From Sphingomonadaceae bacterium OTU29LAMAA1 (lineage in GTDB: Bacteria; Pseudomonadota; Alphaproteobacteria; Sphingomonadales; Sphingomonadaceae), in assembly GCA_024072375.1 (NCBI GenBank), contig CP099617.1, positions 36,001-100,000 on the forward strand: DNA of 64,000 nt, written 5' to 3'. Under the pieces are notes generated by a model. It saw nothing but the letters and a program-made list of their open reading frames with translations, was not told the origin of the DNA and did no database searches. Positions 43,514-53,799 of the stretch are shown here, piece after piece; position 1 is the stretch's first letter, and every line of letters begins with the position of its first letter. Position numbers and translations under genes: made by a program.

Positions 43514-44722
43514 ATGGCCACCGCCGCCGAACTCGAACCGCTGGCGACGTTCCGCGAACAGGCGCGCGAATGGCTGATGGCGAATTTCCCCAAGAGCCTC
43601 GCGCATCAGGATGCCGGCCTTTCCGCGCTGGAAGGTCCGCATGATCCGACGCCGGACGAGGCGGCATGGACCAGCGCCATGGGCGAGAAGGGCTGGGGCG
43701 TTCCCACCTGGCCCAGGACCTATGGTGGCGGTGGCCTGTCGCGGGCCGAGACGCGGGTGCTGCAGGATGAGATGGCACGCATCGGTGCATCCAATCCGAT
43801 CGGCGGCATGGGGGTGATGATGTTCGGCCCGACGCTGCTGGAATATGGCACCGAGGAGCAGAAGCAGGAGCATATCCCCGCGATCGCGCGCAATCAGGTG
43901 CGCTGGTGTCAGGGCTATTCCGAACCCGGCGCCGGCTCCGACTTGGCCGCGCTCCAGATGTTCGCCGAAGACAAGGGCGATCATTATCTCGTCAACGGGC
44001 AGAAGACGTGGACCAGCGGCGGCCAATGGGCGGACAAATGCTTCGCGCTGGTCCGCACCGACAAGACGAAGAAGCATGAAGGCATCAGCTTCCTGCTGAT
44101 CGACATGGATTCACCGGGTGTCGAGGTGAAGCCGATCCGGCTGATCTCCGGTGCGTCGCCCTTCTGCGAGACGTTCTTCAGCGACGTGAAGGTGCCCAAG
44201 GCCAATCTGGTCGGGCGTGAAGGCGAGGGATGGACGATCGGCAAGCGCCTGCTCCAGCACGAACGATCCAGCCTGTCGGGAGGCGGCGGTTCGGCAGGAC
44301 GCCTGCTGGCGGGCAAGCCGCTGTCGCAGGTGGCCAAGGATTATCGCGGCACCGATTCAGAGGGCCGCGTGTCCGACGCCGACCTGCGTATGCGCCTCGT
44401 TCGGCACGAGATGGACACGCGCGCCTTCATGCTCACGTTGCGTCGTGCTGCGCTGGAGGCGAAATCCAATTCCGGGCCGTCCGCCGCGACCTCGATCATG
44501 AAGAACGTCGGCGCCCGCGTGACGCAGGATCGCGCCGAACTCGGCATCGAGATCATGGGTATGAACGGCCTCGGCTGGGACGGCGAGGGCTTCACCGAGG
44601 CCGAACTTGCCCAGACCCGCACATGGCTGTGGGGGAAGGCGGTGTCGATCTACGGCGGCTCGTCCGAGATCCAGAACAACATCGTCGCCAAACGCATTCT
44701 CGGCATGCTCGACCACCAGTAA
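43514..44722 (+). CDS. Acyl-CoA dehydrogenase, long subunit (402 aa)
   Basis: FAD-dependent dehydrogenase that makes trans-2-enoyl-Co[21 protein letters not shown] is the substrate/FAD loop, SGGQWADKCFALVRTDKTKK and the C-terminal VSIYGGSSEIQNNIVAKRIL are typical signatures. ATG 43514 with TAGGAG. It is followed by a shorter acyl-CoA dehydrogenase (98-bp gap), a pairing seen in sterol- and branched-chain-degrading bacteria, where two different subunits form one enzyme. Confidence 0.9.
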   Translation: MATAAELEPLATFREQAREWLMANFPKSLAHQDAGLSALEGPHDPTPDEAAWTSAMGEKGWGVPTWPRTYGGGGLSRAETRVLQDEMARIGASNPIGGMGVMMFGPTLLEYGTEEQKQEHIPAIARNQVRWCQGYSEPGAGSDLAALQMFAEDKGDHYLVNGQKTWTSGGQWADKCFALVRTDKTKKHEGISFLLIDMDSPGVEVKPIRLISGASPFCETFFSDVKVPKANLVGREGEGWTIGKRLLQHERSSLSGGGGSAGRLLAGKPLSQVAKDYRGTDSEGRVSDADLRMRLVRHEMDTRAFMLTLRRAALEAKSNSGPSAATSIMKNVGARVTQDRAELGIEIMGMNGLGWDGEGFTEAELAQTRTWLWGKAVSIYGGSSEIQNNIVAKRILGMLDHQ

Positions 44723-44819
44723 GCGTCGCTGCCGAACACGAGTTGGAGAGGAGCGGGAGGGCGGCGCGAGCCGACACCTCCCGCCAAATTTTGCCCGCCA
44801 ATTTTGCAGGAACACCGAC

Positions 44820-45884
44820 ATGGCCGTCCTCACCGAAGAACAGACGATGCTCCGCGACATGGCGCGCGAATGGGCGGACAATGAGTCCCCCGTCACCGCC
44901 TTTCGCAAGCTGCGCAATGCCGCGCCTGCCGAAGGATATGACCCCGCCGCCTGGAGCGAGATCGGCCAGATGGGCTGGGGCGGCATCGTCATTCCCGAAG
45001 AGCATGGCGGTTCGGCGCTGGGCTATCTGTCGCTCGGGATGGTCGTCGAACAGCTTGGCCGCAACCTTGCCGCCAGTCCGCTTGCCTCGACCGGCCCTGC
45101 CGCCACGGCGATCGCGCTGGGTGAGAACGACGCGGCGAAGTCTGAATGGCTCGCCCGCATCGCCTCGGGCGATGTCGTCGCCACGCTGGCGGTCGACGAG
45201 GGGCCGATCCACGGCGGCCCGGTCACTACCGCGGTCGTGGGCGACCGTATCACCGGCACCAAGGCTTTCGTCGCCGAGGGCGACAGTGCCACCGTCTTCA
45301 TCGTGGCCGCCACCGACGGCCTCTATCTGGTCGCTGGTGATGAAGGCGTCACCCGCTCGCCACGCCGCATGGCCGACGCGCGCAGCCATGCCGAGGTCCG
45401 CTTCGACGACGCGCCCGCGGTCCCTCTCGGCGGCCCGGACCTCACGGCGAAGGTCGTCGATCGCGCCACCGCGCTCATCACCGCCGAGATGCTCGGCCTC
45501 GCCGAACAGGCGTTCGCGACCACCAACGACTATCTCAAGACCCGCGTCCAGTTCGGCCAGCCGCTCAGTACGTTTCAGGCATTGCAGCACCGCATGGCTA
45601 GGATGCTGACCGAACTCGAATTGATGCGATCCGTCGTCGAAGGCGCGCTGGAGGCGATCGATTCCGGTCGCTCCGACACCGATCAGGCGGTCAGCCTCGC
45701 CAAGGCGGTCGCTGGCGACACGCTGAAGCTGGTCAGCCGCGAGATGATCCAGCTCCACGGCGGTATCGGCATGACCGACGAACACGATGCTGGCTTCTAC
45801 ATGAAGCGCGCCGCGGTTCTGGAAGCGATGTGGGGCAACGCCGCCTTCCACCGCGAACGCTTCGCCCGTTTGAACGGCTATTGA
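44820..45884 (+). CDS. Acyl-CoA dehydrogenase, short subunit (354 aa)
   Basis: Begins MAVLTEEQTMLRDMAREWAD; VIPEEHGGSALGYLSLGMVV, LKTRVQFGQPLSTFQALQHR and the C-terminal IQLHGGIGMTDEHDAGFYMK are family signatures. The substrate loop is less standard than in the partner at 43,514, consistent with a heteromeric alpha2-beta2 enzyme in which one chain carries the catalytic Glu. Substrate unknown. Confidence 0.88.
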   Translation: MAVLTEEQTMLRDMAREWADNESPVTAFRKLRNAAPAEGYDPAAWSEIGQMGWGGIVIPEEHGGSALGYLSLGMVVEQLGRNLAASPLASTGPAATAIALGENDAAKSEWLARIASGDVVATLAVDEGPIHGGPVTTAVVGDRITGTKAFVAEGDSATVFIVAATDGLYLVAGDEGVTRSPRRMADARSHAEVRFDDAPAVPLGGPDLTAKVVDRATALITAEMLGLAEQAFATTNDYLKTRVQFGQPLSTFQALQHRMARMLTELELMRSVVEGALEAIDSGRSDTDQAVSLAKAVAGDTLKLVSREMIQLHGGIGMTDEHDAGFYMKRAAVLEAMWGNAAFHRERFARLNGY

Positions 45885-45924
45885 TCGGCACGCAGAGAAG
45901 ACGCTGGATTCACGCGTCGAAGGA

Positions 45925-47184
45925 TCAAGCCTCCCGCAAAGCTCGATCATCGAACAGCCCGAACAGCAACGTCGAGGCATACATGGCGATCGCCCGGTCG
46001 CGCGGCATCGCCGCCGCCCATTTGCGCATGTCGAACGCCGCATTCTGCAACGCCATCAGCGCCTGCGCCGCCACCAGGGCATCGACCGCCCGGATCGAGC
46101 CTTCGGCGATCCCGTCCATCATCGTCCCCGCAAACCGCCGCGCAATCCGGTTCGACCGATCGACCATCGCCGATCGCACCATCGGCGGCAGCCCCGACAG
46201 GGCGGTCGTGCGCAGCAACGGTGCGCGTTCGGTGAACTGCACGTCGAGCAGGGTCGCGATCGTGCTCGACAGGCGATCCCAATACGATCCACCCGCTTCG
46301 TCCGCCAACCGCTGCGCATCGGTGATCGTGTCGAAACTGCGCCGGTAGCAGGCGATCACCAGATCGTCCTTGGCATCCAGATGGTGGTAAAAGCTCCCCT
46401 TGGTGACGTTCAGCTCCGCCGCGATCCGCTGCACCGATGCGCCGCGATAGCCCAGTTCGTTGATCAGCCGCGTCGCTGCCAGCAGGAACGCGGCACGCCC
46501 CGGCTCGGTCTCCTCATGCTCCAGATCGATCAGCGCCGGCGCCCAGCGCGCATCAGGCCCCGCGACGCCATGGTCGAACACGTCCATCAGCCGCGCCTCG
46601 ACGCGGGCATATTGGTCCGGCTCGTACCGGTTGAGCCACGCCGTCAGCCAGAAGGTATTCTCGAGCAGGACGTGCGCCCGCGCGCCGAACAGATCCGTCT
46701 GCGCCCGGTTCGCCGGAGTACCCCACAGCGCGCGCGTCCGCCGGAACACCTCGCGCCAGCGATTCATCAGTCGGGTACGGTTGGGCTCTTCGGTCGCCCG
46801 CAGGTCCGACAGCACCGCCATCGCTCGATCCTCGCCGCGCTGCACCCGCGCCAGCCGATCCATGTTGAGGCTCAGGTAGCGGCGAACGCGTTCGCGCGGG
46901 CCCCCTTCCGTCATCGCCTCGTCGATCATCGCCAGCAGCTGGTCGAGCGTATGCTCGAACGCCGCCGCCGCCAGATCTTCCTTGCGCTTGAAATAATAGG
47001 TGACGCTGGTGGTGTTCAGCCCTACCCGCCGCGCCACGTCGGCAAAGGTCATGCCCTTCGCGCTTTGCTCGTTGATCGCCTCCGCAGCGGCGGACAGGAT
47101 CGCGTCGCGCTTCGCACGGAAGCGCTTCGTCCCCTGTTCCTCTCCGCCGATCGCGTGGCTGGCGTCCGCCCCCGTCTGGTCCAT
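45925..47184 (-). CDS. Tandem double TetR-family regulator (419 aa)
   Basis: Two complete TetR-type helix-turn-helix regions in one chain: residues about 25-75 ([20 protein letters not shown] then [14 protein letters not shown]) and about 230-285 ([20 protein letters not shown] then [14 protein letters not shown]), each with its own ligand/dimer helical part. Classical TetR proteins are about 200 aa with one. It is divergent from the acyl-CoA dehydrogenase at 47,339; an inverted repeat lies between. It probably represses the acyl-CoA genes and releases on an acyl-CoA. Confidence 0.86.
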   Translation of the reverse strand: MDQTGADASHAIGGEEQGTKRFRAKRDAILSAAAEAINEQSAKGMTFADVARRVGLNTTSVTYYFKRKEDLAAAAFEHTLDQLLAMIDEAMTEGGPRERVRRYLSLNMDRLARVQRGEDRAMAVLSDLRATEEPNRTRLMNRWREVFRRTRALWGTPANRAQTDLFGARAHVLLENTFWLTAWLNRYEPDQYARVEARLMDVFDHGVAGPDARWAPALIDLEHEETEPGRAAFLLAATRLINELGYRGASVQRIAAELNVTKGSFYHHLDAKDDLVIACYRRSFDTITDAQRLADEAGGSYWDRLSSTIATLLDVQFTERAPLLRTTALSGLPPMVRSAMVDRSNRIARRFAGTMMDGIAEGSIRAVDALVAAQALMALQNAAFDMRKWAAAMPRDRAIAMYASTLLFGLFDDRALREA

Positions 47185-47283
47185 CCGGCCAGTCTATCCA
47201 CTGCGCTTTCGAAGAAACAGTGTTTTTTCTGCTGCGGTACGATCAGGCGTGAAAAAGCGCCGCACTGGCGCTCGCGACCACTT

Positions 47284-47299
47284 TACCGAATGTACGGTA
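47284..47299. promoter_or_regulatory. Candidate TetR-type operator
   Basis: TACCG-N6-CGGTA palindrome in the 154-bp divergent gap between the double-TetR gene and the dehydrogenase at 47,339. Size and position fit a TetR half-site pair; not verified elsewhere in the window. Confidence 0.45.
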
Positions 47300-47338
47300 C
47301 GGCCTAGACCGTCGCCAAAGACGTTTGGAGAGAGCCAC

Positions 47339-48601
47339 ATGGACTTCACCCTCAGCGAGCGCGAAACCTATTTCCGCGATCGGGTGCGCAGCTTCATCGA
47401 CCAGGAAATCCGGCCGCGCATGCCCGAACACGACGCGCAGGAGCATGAGGGCGAGCGCTGGAAGGTGATCCCGGTCATCGAAGCGTGCAAGGAAAAGGCG
47501 AAGGCCGCCGGCCTGTGGAATTTCTTCATGCCGCCGAACTCCGGCCAGACGCATGTCGACGATACGTTCGAATTCGAGGGCACGCAGCTCACCAACCTCG
47601 AATACGCCCTGTGCGCGGAGGAAATGGGCAAGATCGGCTGGGCATCGGAGGTGTTCAACTGCTCCGCGCCCGACACCGGCAACATGGAGGTGTTCCACCG
47701 CTACGGCACCCGCGAACAGAAGGAGCAATGGCTCGGGCCGCTGATGCGAGGGGAAATCCGCTCGGCATTCCTCATGACCGAGCCCGCCGTCGCCTCGTCC
47801 GACGCGACCAACATCGAAACCTCGATGGTCCGCGACGGTGACCATTACGTCATCAACGGCCGCAAATGGTGGTCGTCGGGTGTCGGAGACCCGCGTTGCA
47901 AGGTCGCGATCGTCATGGGCAAGACGGATACGTCTGCCAAGCGCCATGCGCAGCAGAGCATGATCCTGGTGCCGATGGATGCGCCGGGCGTCACGATCGA
48001 GCGCATGCTGACCGTCTACGGCTACGACCACGCGCCGCATGGTCATGGCGAAGTGGTGATGAAGGACGTCCGCGTGCCGGTCGAGAACGTGCTGCTCGGC
48101 GAGGGCAGGGGGTTCGAGATCGCTCAGGGGCGCCTCGGGCCGGGCCGCATCCATCACTGCATGCGGACGATCGGCGTGGCGGAGACCGGGATCGAGGCGA
48201 TGGCCAAACGACTGCTGTCGCGCGTCGCCTTCGGCAAGCGTATCGCCGATCATTCGGTATGGGAGCAACGCATCGCAAAGGCCCGGATCGACATTGAAAT
48301 GACCCGCCTGCTGTGTCTCAAGGCGGCGGACATGATGGACAAGGCGGGCAACAAATCGGCCCAGCTTGAGATTGCGATGGTCAAGGTCGCCGCACCGACG
48401 ATGGCGCTCCAGATTCTCGACGACGCGATCCAGGCGCACGGCGGCGGCGGCGTCAGCCAGGACTTCCATCTCGCCCACGCATGGGCCGCCCTCCGCACCC
48501 TCCGTTTCGCCGACGGCCCCGACGAGGTCCACAACCGCGCCATCGCCCGCGCCGAATTCGGCAAATACGGCGAATACGCCGCGGACCGCCCGGTGCGGTG
48601 A
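47339..48601 (+). CDS. ACAD10/11-like acyl-CoA dehydrogenase (420 aa)
   Basis: Begins [79 protein letters not shown] and [20 protein letters not shown] are features of the ACAD10/ACAD11 branch rather than the ordinary medium-chain enzymes. An aminoglycoside-kinase-like gene follows two genes later, the same two domains found fused in ACAD10/11. A REP-like repeat and a Zn-alcohol dehydrogenase come next. Likely works on an oxygenated acyl-CoA. Confidence 0.85.
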   Translation: MDFTLSERETYFRDRVRSFIDQEIRPRMPEHDAQEHEGERWKVIPVIEACKEKAKAAGLWNFFMPPNSGQTHVDDTFEFEGTQLTNLEYALCAEEMGKIGWASEVFNCSAPDTGNMEVFHRYGTREQKEQWLGPLMRGEIRSAFLMTEPAVASSDATNIETSMVRDGDHYVINGRKWWSSGVGDPRCKVAIVMGKTDTSAKRHAQQSMILVPMDAPGVTIERMLTVYGYDHAPHGHGEVVMKDVRVPVENVLLGEGRGFEIAQGRLGPGRIHHCMRTIGVAETGIEAMAKRLLSRVAFGKRIADHSVWEQRIAKARIDIEMTRLLCLKAADMMDKAGNKSAQLEIAMVKVAAPTMALQILDDAIQAHGGGGVSQDFHLAHAWAALRTLRFADGPDEVHNRAIARAEFGKYGEYAADRPVR

Positions 48602-48613
48602 TGCCGGCGGCCG

Positions 48614-48690
48614 GTGCTCCTGCGAAAGCAGGAGCCAGAGCCACAAGCGCGCCGCTCGATAACCCTGGGCTCCTGCGGTCGCAGGAGCCC
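48614..48690. repeat. REP-like palindromic pair (CTCCTGCG family)
   Basis: Arms GCTCCTGCGAAAGCAGGAGC and GGCTCCTGCGGTCGCAGGAG bound a variable centre, in the gap between dehydrogenase genes. Related copies are at 59,137-59,212 and, partly, 55,838-55,920. Confidence 0.8.
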
Positions 48691-48711
48691 GATCGCTCAC
48701 AGGATCACGCC

Positions 48712-49794
48712 ATGAAAGCCGCCGTCCTCTTCGAACCTAAACAGCCGCTCACGATCGAAGACGTCACCGTCGCCAATCCCGCACCGCACGAAGTGCTGAT
48801 CCGCACCGTAGCCGTCGGCGTGTGCCGGTCGGACCTGCATTTCGTCGACGGCATCTACCCGCACGCGCTCCCCACCATTCCCGGCCATGAGGCTGCGGGC
48901 GTCGTCGAGGCGGTCGGCAGCGAGGTCCGCACGGTCAAGGTCGGCGACCACGTCGTCACCTGCCTCAGCGCGTTCTGCGGCCAGTGCGAATTCTGCGTCA
49001 CCGGGCGGATGTTCCTGTGCGTCGACGCCGGCGTCCGCCGTCCAAAGGGGGCACCGCCGCGCCTGATGCTCGGCGACCAGCCGGTCGCGCAGATGCTCAA
49101 CCTGTCCGCCTATGCCGAGATGATGCTGGTCCACGAACATGCCTGTGTCGCTATCGACCCGGAGATGCCGATGGACCGCGCCGCGCTGATTGGCTGCGCG
49201 GTCACCACGGGCGCCGGCGCGGTGTTCAACACCACCGACGTGACGCCGGGTGAGACCGTCTGCGTCGTCGGCTGCGGTGGCATCGGCCTCGCCGCGATCA
49301 ACGCCGCCAGGATCGCCGGTGCCGGCAAGATCATCGCGCTCGACCCCGTACCCGAAAAGCGTGCGCTCGCGGAAAAGCTCGGCGCCACCCACAGCATCGA
49401 TACGATGTCGCCCACCGCCGCCGACGAGGTGGTCGAGATCACCAGGGGCGGCGTCCATCACGCGATCGAGGCGGTCGGCCGCCCGCAGAGCGCCGCCACC
49501 GCGGTGAAGGTCCTGCGCCGCGGCGGCACCGCCACGATCCTCGGCATGCTCCCGCCCAACGAAAAAGTCGGATTGTCGGCGATCGACCTTCTTTCGGGCA
49601 AGAAGCTGCAAGGCGGATTGATGGGCAGCAACCGCTTTCCGGTCGATATCCCGCGACTGGTCGATTTCTATATGCGTGGCCAGCTCGACCTCGACACGAT
49701 CATCGCCGACCGCATGCCGCTGGAGCGGATCAACCACGCTTTCGACGAACTCCGCAAGGGTGACGCCACCCGCAGCGTGATCGTGTTCGAATGA
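48712..49794 (+). CDS. Zinc-dependent alcohol dehydrogenase (360 aa)
   Basis: Class III-like zinc alcohol dehydrogenase. VCRSDLHFVDG holds the catalytic Cys, PGHEAAGVVEAVG the conserved GHE, and CGQCEFCVTGRMFLC the four structural zinc cysteines; VCVVGCGGIGLAAINAARIA is the NAD Rossmann motif. It probably oxidises a hydroxyl in the same pathway as its neighbours. ATG 48712; 110 bp from the acyl-CoA dehydrogenase. Confidence 0.88.
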   Translation: MKAAVLFEPKQPLTIEDVTVANPAPHEVLIRTVAVGVCRSDLHFVDGIYPHALPTIPGHEAAGVVEAVGSEVRTVKVGDHVVTCLSAFCGQCEFCVTGRMFLCVDAGVRRPKGAPPRLMLGDQPVAQMLNLSAYAEMMLVHEHACVAIDPEMPMDRAALIGCAVTTGAGAVFNTTDVTPGETVCVVGCGGIGLAAINAARIAGAGKIIALDPVPEKRALAEKLGATHSIDTMSPTAADEVVEITRGGVHHAIEAVGRPQSAATAVKVLRRGGTATILGMLPPNEKVGLSAIDLLSGKKLQGGLMGSNRFPVDIPRLVDFYMRGQLDLDTIIADRMPLERINHAFDELRKGDATRSVIVFE

Positions 49795-49804
49795 GGCAGT
49801 TTTC

Positions 49805-49924
49805 CCGCCCCTCACGCCCGACGTGTTCCGGGGGTCACGTACCGCAACGGCAGGACTTGAGGCGCAAAGCCTGTGCTTCGCCGCAGAGTGGAACCCCGGA
49901 ACACGTCCGGGGCGACGGGGGAGG
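49805..49924. repeat. REP-type element, second copy of the family found inside the glycosyltransferase
   Basis: Arms with CCCGACGTGTTCCGGGG and CCCCGGAACACGTCCGGGGC, centre and flank matching the element at 28,675-28,782. It fills most of the 172-bp gap before the kinase-like gene. Confidence 0.8.
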
Positions 49925-49966
49925 TTGGGCACCGTGCACGACCAGCAACCCATGAGCGGTGAGAGC

Positions 49967-51010
49967 ATGACCGACACCATCCCCGTCGCCGACAAGGATC
50001 GCCTGAACGAAGCGAACCTCATCGTATGGATGGAGGCGAACGTCGCCGGCTTCACCGGCCCGCTCACCTACGCCAAGTTCGCTGGTGGCCAGTCCAACCC
50101 GACCTATCGCATCGACAGCCCGTCCGGCGCCTACGTTCTGCGCCGCAAGCCGTTCGGGCCGCTGCTTCCCTCCGCCCACGCGGTCGATCGCGAATACCGG
50201 CTGATCGCCGGCCTCCACCCCACCGGCTTCCCGGTCGCCAGGCCCTACGGCCTGTGCACCGACGACAGCGTCATCGGCGCGATGTTCTACGTCATGGGCC
50301 TCGCCGATGGCCGTAACCTGTGGGACGGCACGTTGCCCGACTACACGCCCGATCAGCGCACCGGCATCTATAATGCCATGGTCGACACGCTCGCCGACCT
50401 TCACAACACCGTTTACGTCGCCGCCGGTCTCGGCGATTACGGCAAGCCGGGGAACTACTTCGCACGTCAGGTCGAACGCTGGACCAAACAATACCGCGCG
50501 AGCGAAACCGAACACATGCCCGAGGTGGAGAGCCTCATTGCATTCCTGCCGCGCACCGTCCCCGAACAGACGCGCACGTCGATCGTCCACGGCGATTATC
50601 GCATCGACAACATGATCTTCGCCGCCGCCGAACCGCGCGTCGTTGCGGTGCTCGACTGGGAACTGTCGACGCTGGGCGATCCGTTGGCGGACTTCAGCTA
50701 TTTCCTGATGAGCTGGGTCACCGAACCCGAAGGGCGATCGGGCGTGAAGGGACGCACCGGTCCGGAAACCGGCATCCCGACGATCGAGGACATGACGACC
50801 CGTTACTGCGCGCGGACGCAGCGCGACGGCGTTCCCGACCTGAACTGGTATTTCGCCTACAACCTCTTCCGCCTGACCGGGATCGTGCAGGGCATCAAGA
50901 AGCGGATCGTCGACGGCACCGCATCCAGCGCGCAGGCCGAACGGTCTGCGGCCCAGGTCCACCGCCTTGCCGCCGCCAGCTGGCACTTCGCGCAGGCGGC
51001 GGGGGCTTGA
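49967..51010 (+). CDS. APH/choline-kinase-like phosphotransferase (ACAD10/11-type kinase)
   Basis: A 347-aa protein kinase-like-fold phosphotransferase: FAGGQSNPTYRIDS (nucleotide loop), YVLRRKP (Lys), SIVHGDYRIDNMIF (catalytic HGD and Asn) and VVAVLDWELSTLGDPLADFS (metal-binding DWE). These motifs match the kinase domain of ACAD10/11 and LvaA more than antibiotic kinases. Known: those phosphorylate 4-hydroxyacyl-CoA before elimination. ATG 49967 is chosen; a second ATG at 49952 is possible. The role in 4-hydroxyacyl catabolism is inferred. Confidence 0.87.
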   Translation: MTDTIPVADKDRLNEANLIVWMEANVAGFTGPLTYAKFAGGQSNPTYRIDSPSGAYVLRRKPFGPLLPSAHAVDREYRLIAGLHPTGFPVARPYGLCTDDSVIGAMFYVMGLADGRNLWDGTLPDYTPDQRTGIYNAMVDTLADLHNTVYVAAGLGDYGKPGNYFARQVERWTKQYRASETEHMPEVESLIAFLPRTVPEQTRTSIVHGDYRIDNMIFAAAEPRVVAVLDWELSTLGDPLADFSYFLMSWVTEPEGRSGVKGRTGPETGIPTIEDMTTRYCARTQRDGVPDLNWYFAYNLFRLTGIVQGIKKRIVDGTASSAQAERSAAQVHRLAAASWHFAQAAGA

Positions 51011-51032
51011 TCATTCTATCTGAAAGGGTTGC

Positions 51033-51797
51033 ATGTCACTCTTCGATCTCACCGGCAAAGTCGCCGTCATCACCGGCTCCTCACGCGGCATCGGCAAGGC
51101 CAGTGCGTTCGAACTCGCCCGCGCCGGTGCGCGGGTTGTCATCAGTAGCCGCAAGCAGGACGCGTGCGACGCGGTAGCCGCCGCGATCAACGCCGAATTC
51201 GGTGAGGGCAGGGCGATCGCGGTTGCCGCCGGCATCTCGTCTAAAGACGCGCTTCGGCATCTTGTCGACGAGACCCGCCGCCAGTTCGGCCGCATCGACG
51301 TCCTCGTCTGCAATGCCGCCTCCAATCCCTATTACGGCCCGCTGGAGGGCATTGCCGACGACCAGTTCCGCAAAATCCTCGACAACAACATTCTCTCCAA
51401 CCACTGGCTGATCCAGATGGTCGTGCCCGAAATGCGCGAACGCCGCGACGGATCGGTGATCATCGTCAGCTCGATCGGCGGCCTGCGCGGCTCCGACGTG
51501 ATCGGGGCCTATAACGTGTCCAAGGCGGCGGACTTCCAGCTCGCGCGCAACTATGCGGTCGAATACGGCCCCGACAACGTTCGCGTGAACTGCATCGCGC
51601 CGGGGCTCATCAAGACCGACTTCGCCCGTGCGCTCTGGGACACGCCGGAGGCGGAGACGCGATCGAGCAGGCACACGCCGCTGCGCCGGCTGGGCGATCC
51701 GATCGATATCGCCGGCGCGGTCGTCTATCTCGCCTCCGATGCAAGCCGCTACATGACCGGACAGGCGATGGTCGTCGACGGCGGGGTTACGATCTGA
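51033..51797 (+). CDS. Short-chain dehydrogenase (254 aa)
   Basis: Classical [22 protein letters not shown] (NAD(P) motif, 15-33), NAAS (97-100), SSIGG then YNVSK (catalytic Ser/Tyr/Lys) and [15 protein letters not shown]. The ATG has GAAAGGG upstream. It is 22 bp after the kinase gene and its stop overlaps the next SDR start by 1 base (TGATG), so they form one transcript. Confidence 0.9.
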   Translation: MSLFDLTGKVAVITGSSRGIGKASAFELARAGARVVISSRKQDACDAVAAAINAEFGEGRAIAVAAGISSKDALRHLVDETRRQFGRIDVLVCNAASNPYYGPLEGIADDQFRKILDNNILSNHWLIQMVVPEMRERRDGSVIIVSSIGGLRGSDVIGAYNVSKAADFQLARNYAVEYGPDNVRVNCIAPGLIKTDFARALWDTPEAETRSSRHTPLRRLGDPIDIAGAVVYLASDASRYMTGQAMVVDGGVTI

Positions 51798-52597
51798 TGG
51801 CCCGCTTCACCGGCAGATCGATCGTCGTCACCGGCGCCGGCAGCGGCATCGGTCGCGCCGCAGCTCTCCTTTTCGCCGCCGAGGGTGGCCGCGTCATCGT
51901 CGCCGACAAGACCGAAGGCGCTGACGACACCGCCGCGATGATCGCGGCAGCCGGCGGCATCGCCCACTCCATCCGCATCGACGCCGGCGTCGAGGAGGAT
52001 GTCGTCCGCACCGTCGCGCTCGCCTGCGACCGGTTCGGCGGGCTCGACGTGATGTTCGCCAACGCCGGCATATCCGGTGGCATGGCCAACATCTTCGACA
52101 CCGACGTCGCGCTCATCACCGACGTACTCCGCGTCAATCTGATCGGCCCATTCCTCGCGATCAAGCACGCTGCGCCGCGTATCGCCGAACGGGGAGCGGG
52201 AGCGATCGTCCTTACCGCCAGCGTCGCCGGCATCCGTTCCGGTGCGGGTTCGCCTGCCTATTCGGCATCGAAAGCGGGCGTCATCAACCTCGCCGCTGTA
52301 GCGGCGCAGCAACTGTCCGGCAGCAATGTCCGCGTCAACGCGATCTGCCCCGGCCTGACCGAAACCGGTATGACCAAACCGACCTTCGACTACGCCCGCG
52401 ATGCCGGCAAGATGGACCGGCTCGGCCGCCTCAACCCGCTGCACCGTGGCGCGCAGCCGGAGGAGCTGGCCAGGGTGGCGCTGTTCCTCGCCTCCGACGA
52501 CGCGAGCTACGTCAACGGACAGGCGATCGCGGTCGACGGCGGCCTGTCGTCCAGCCATCCGGTCACGCGACAGGATTACGGCAGAACGGCCGTCTGA
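51797..52597 (+). CDS. Short-chain dehydrogenase (266 aa)
   Basis: Classical [36 protein letters not shown] then YSASKAG with catalytic Tyr/Lys, and CPGLTETGM. Last of the kinase-SDR-SDR run. Perhaps oxidises a 3-hydroxyacyl or related intermediate. Confidence 0.9.
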   Translation: MARFTGRSIVVTGAGSGIGRAAALLFAAEGGRVIVADKTEGADDTAAMIAAAGGIAHSIRIDAGVEEDVVRTVALACDRFGGLDVMFANAGISGGMANIFDTDVALITDVLRVNLIGPFLAIKHAAPRIAERGAGAIVLTASVAGIRSGAGSPAYSASKAGVINLAAVAAQQLSGSNVRVNAICPGLTETGMTKPTFDYARDAGKMDRLGRLNPLHRGAQPEELARVALFLASDDASYVNGQAIAVDGGLSSSHPVTRQDYGRTAV

Positions 52598-52637
52598 GTG
52601 ACTTGCTAGCGTCATCGGCGTGGGACAGGATGCCGTC

Positions 52638-53795
52638 ATGGTTATCCTCCTCGCCGCCGCGATCACCGCAGCAATCGTGCAGCAGACGTCGCCGCCGCCG
52701 CCGGTAGTGATGTACAAGCGGGAGCCGGGACCGCACGCCGTGACCCTCGAACCTCCGCAACAGCAATTGGGGCGCTGGGTGATGCGTCCGGTGTTCTGCG
52801 AGCGGTCCGATGGCCCGGGCGGCACCGCGCAGGCCATCGTGCGGGAACCCGACGCCCGGCGTTTCCTGACCTGGAGCCGGTCCGAACCCCGTCGCCCCCT
52901 GACGCTGGAATTCCGGATCGATGCCAGCGGCCGGCCGCTGTCGATCCGTCGCCGGATGGCGTCGGAGTTCGAGTATGTCCCCGACGCAGAGGACGTCGCC
53001 CCGGCGCTTGCGGCGAGTCGCTTCGCGACCGGCGGGGAGCGGAGCGGGTGCACGGCGACGTTCGTCGTCGACGCAGTGTCGATTGCCGGGGCCCCAATCG
53101 CGGAGCTGATGGCCTATGCCGTGTTCCCCACGACGCCGCCGCCGAAAATGGTCTGGCAGCGGATTACGCCCGCGGGCAGCACGTGCACCAATCCGTCGCC
53201 GGACGTCCTGCTGCGCGGCTTTCCGGCGTTCGGGACGCTGCCCGAACAGCCCGGTTACGCGACATGGAGCATGACCGGCTACGACCTCGATCGTGGCGGC
53301 AAGCCGCGCAACCTCCGGACGCTGGCAGGAACCGGCACGGCGGCGCTGGACCGGACGGCGCGCGAAGCGGTGGCGAAGTCGCGGTTCGTACCGGGCGTGC
53401 GGGTCGGCTGTTTCTACCCCTATCACAAGAACGGCACGATCCTGCCGGCGCCGGTCCCGCCTCAGGAAGACGCGGTCCGCCCTGCCGGCGCCACCTGCCC
53501 GCGGGAGCATGGATGGGACCGCCCACCGGTCTTGACCTATCCCGCTGCCTATCGGCGTCGCAGTATCGAGGGGTGGGCCATGGTCACGTACGACGTCGCG
53601 CCCTGGGGGCAGACCGGCAACGTGCGGGTGCTGCAATCGGAACCGACGTCCGAATTCGGCGATGCCGCGGCGGCGATGATACGCTCGGCCAGCTTCCGGA
53701 AGGGCGGCACCGGCTATACGGGCTGCGTCGACCGGGTCCGCTATGTGATGCGCAAGCCCGGCGCCCCGGTCGTGCCCGAAGCGGTGGTCGACTGA
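52638..53795 (+). CDS. TonB-C-terminal-like secreted protein (385 aa)
   Basis: An N-terminal hydrophobic stretch MVILLAAAITAAIVQQ precedes a Pro-rich segment, a first poorly conserved domain, and a C-terminal TonB-type domain with YPAAYRRRSIEGWAMVTYDV. A similar but weaker TonB-like unit is present earlier (around residues 90-140 and 210-260). It lacks a periplasmic Pro/Lys rod, so it is not a standard energy-transducing TonB. Start ATG 52638; GTG 52620 is possible. Function unknown. Confidence 0.7.
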   Translation: MVILLAAAITAAIVQQTSPPPPVVMYKREPGPHAVTLEPPQQQLGRWVMRPVFCERSDGPGGTAQAIVREPDARRFLTWSRSEPRRPLTLEFRIDASGRPLSIRRRMASEFEYVPDAEDVAPALAASRFATGGERSGCTATFVVDAVSIAGAPIAELMAYAVFPTTPPPKMVWQRITPAGSTCTNPSPDVLLRGFPAFGTLPEQPGYATWSMTGYDLDRGGKPRNLRTLAGTGTAALDRTAREAVAKSRFVPGVRVGCFYPYHKNGTILPAPVPPQEDAVRPAGATCPREHGWDRPPVLTYPAAYRRRSIEGWAMVTYDVAPWGQTGNVRVLQSEPTSEFGDAAAAMIRSASFRKGGTGYTGCVDRVRYVMRKPGAPVVPEAVVD

Positions 53796-53799
53796 GGCA

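Noticed and set aside
44592..46043. A minus-strand open frame of about 483 codons
   Set aside because: Antisense to the short acyl-CoA dehydrogenase and running into the TetR gene in another frame; not a real gene.
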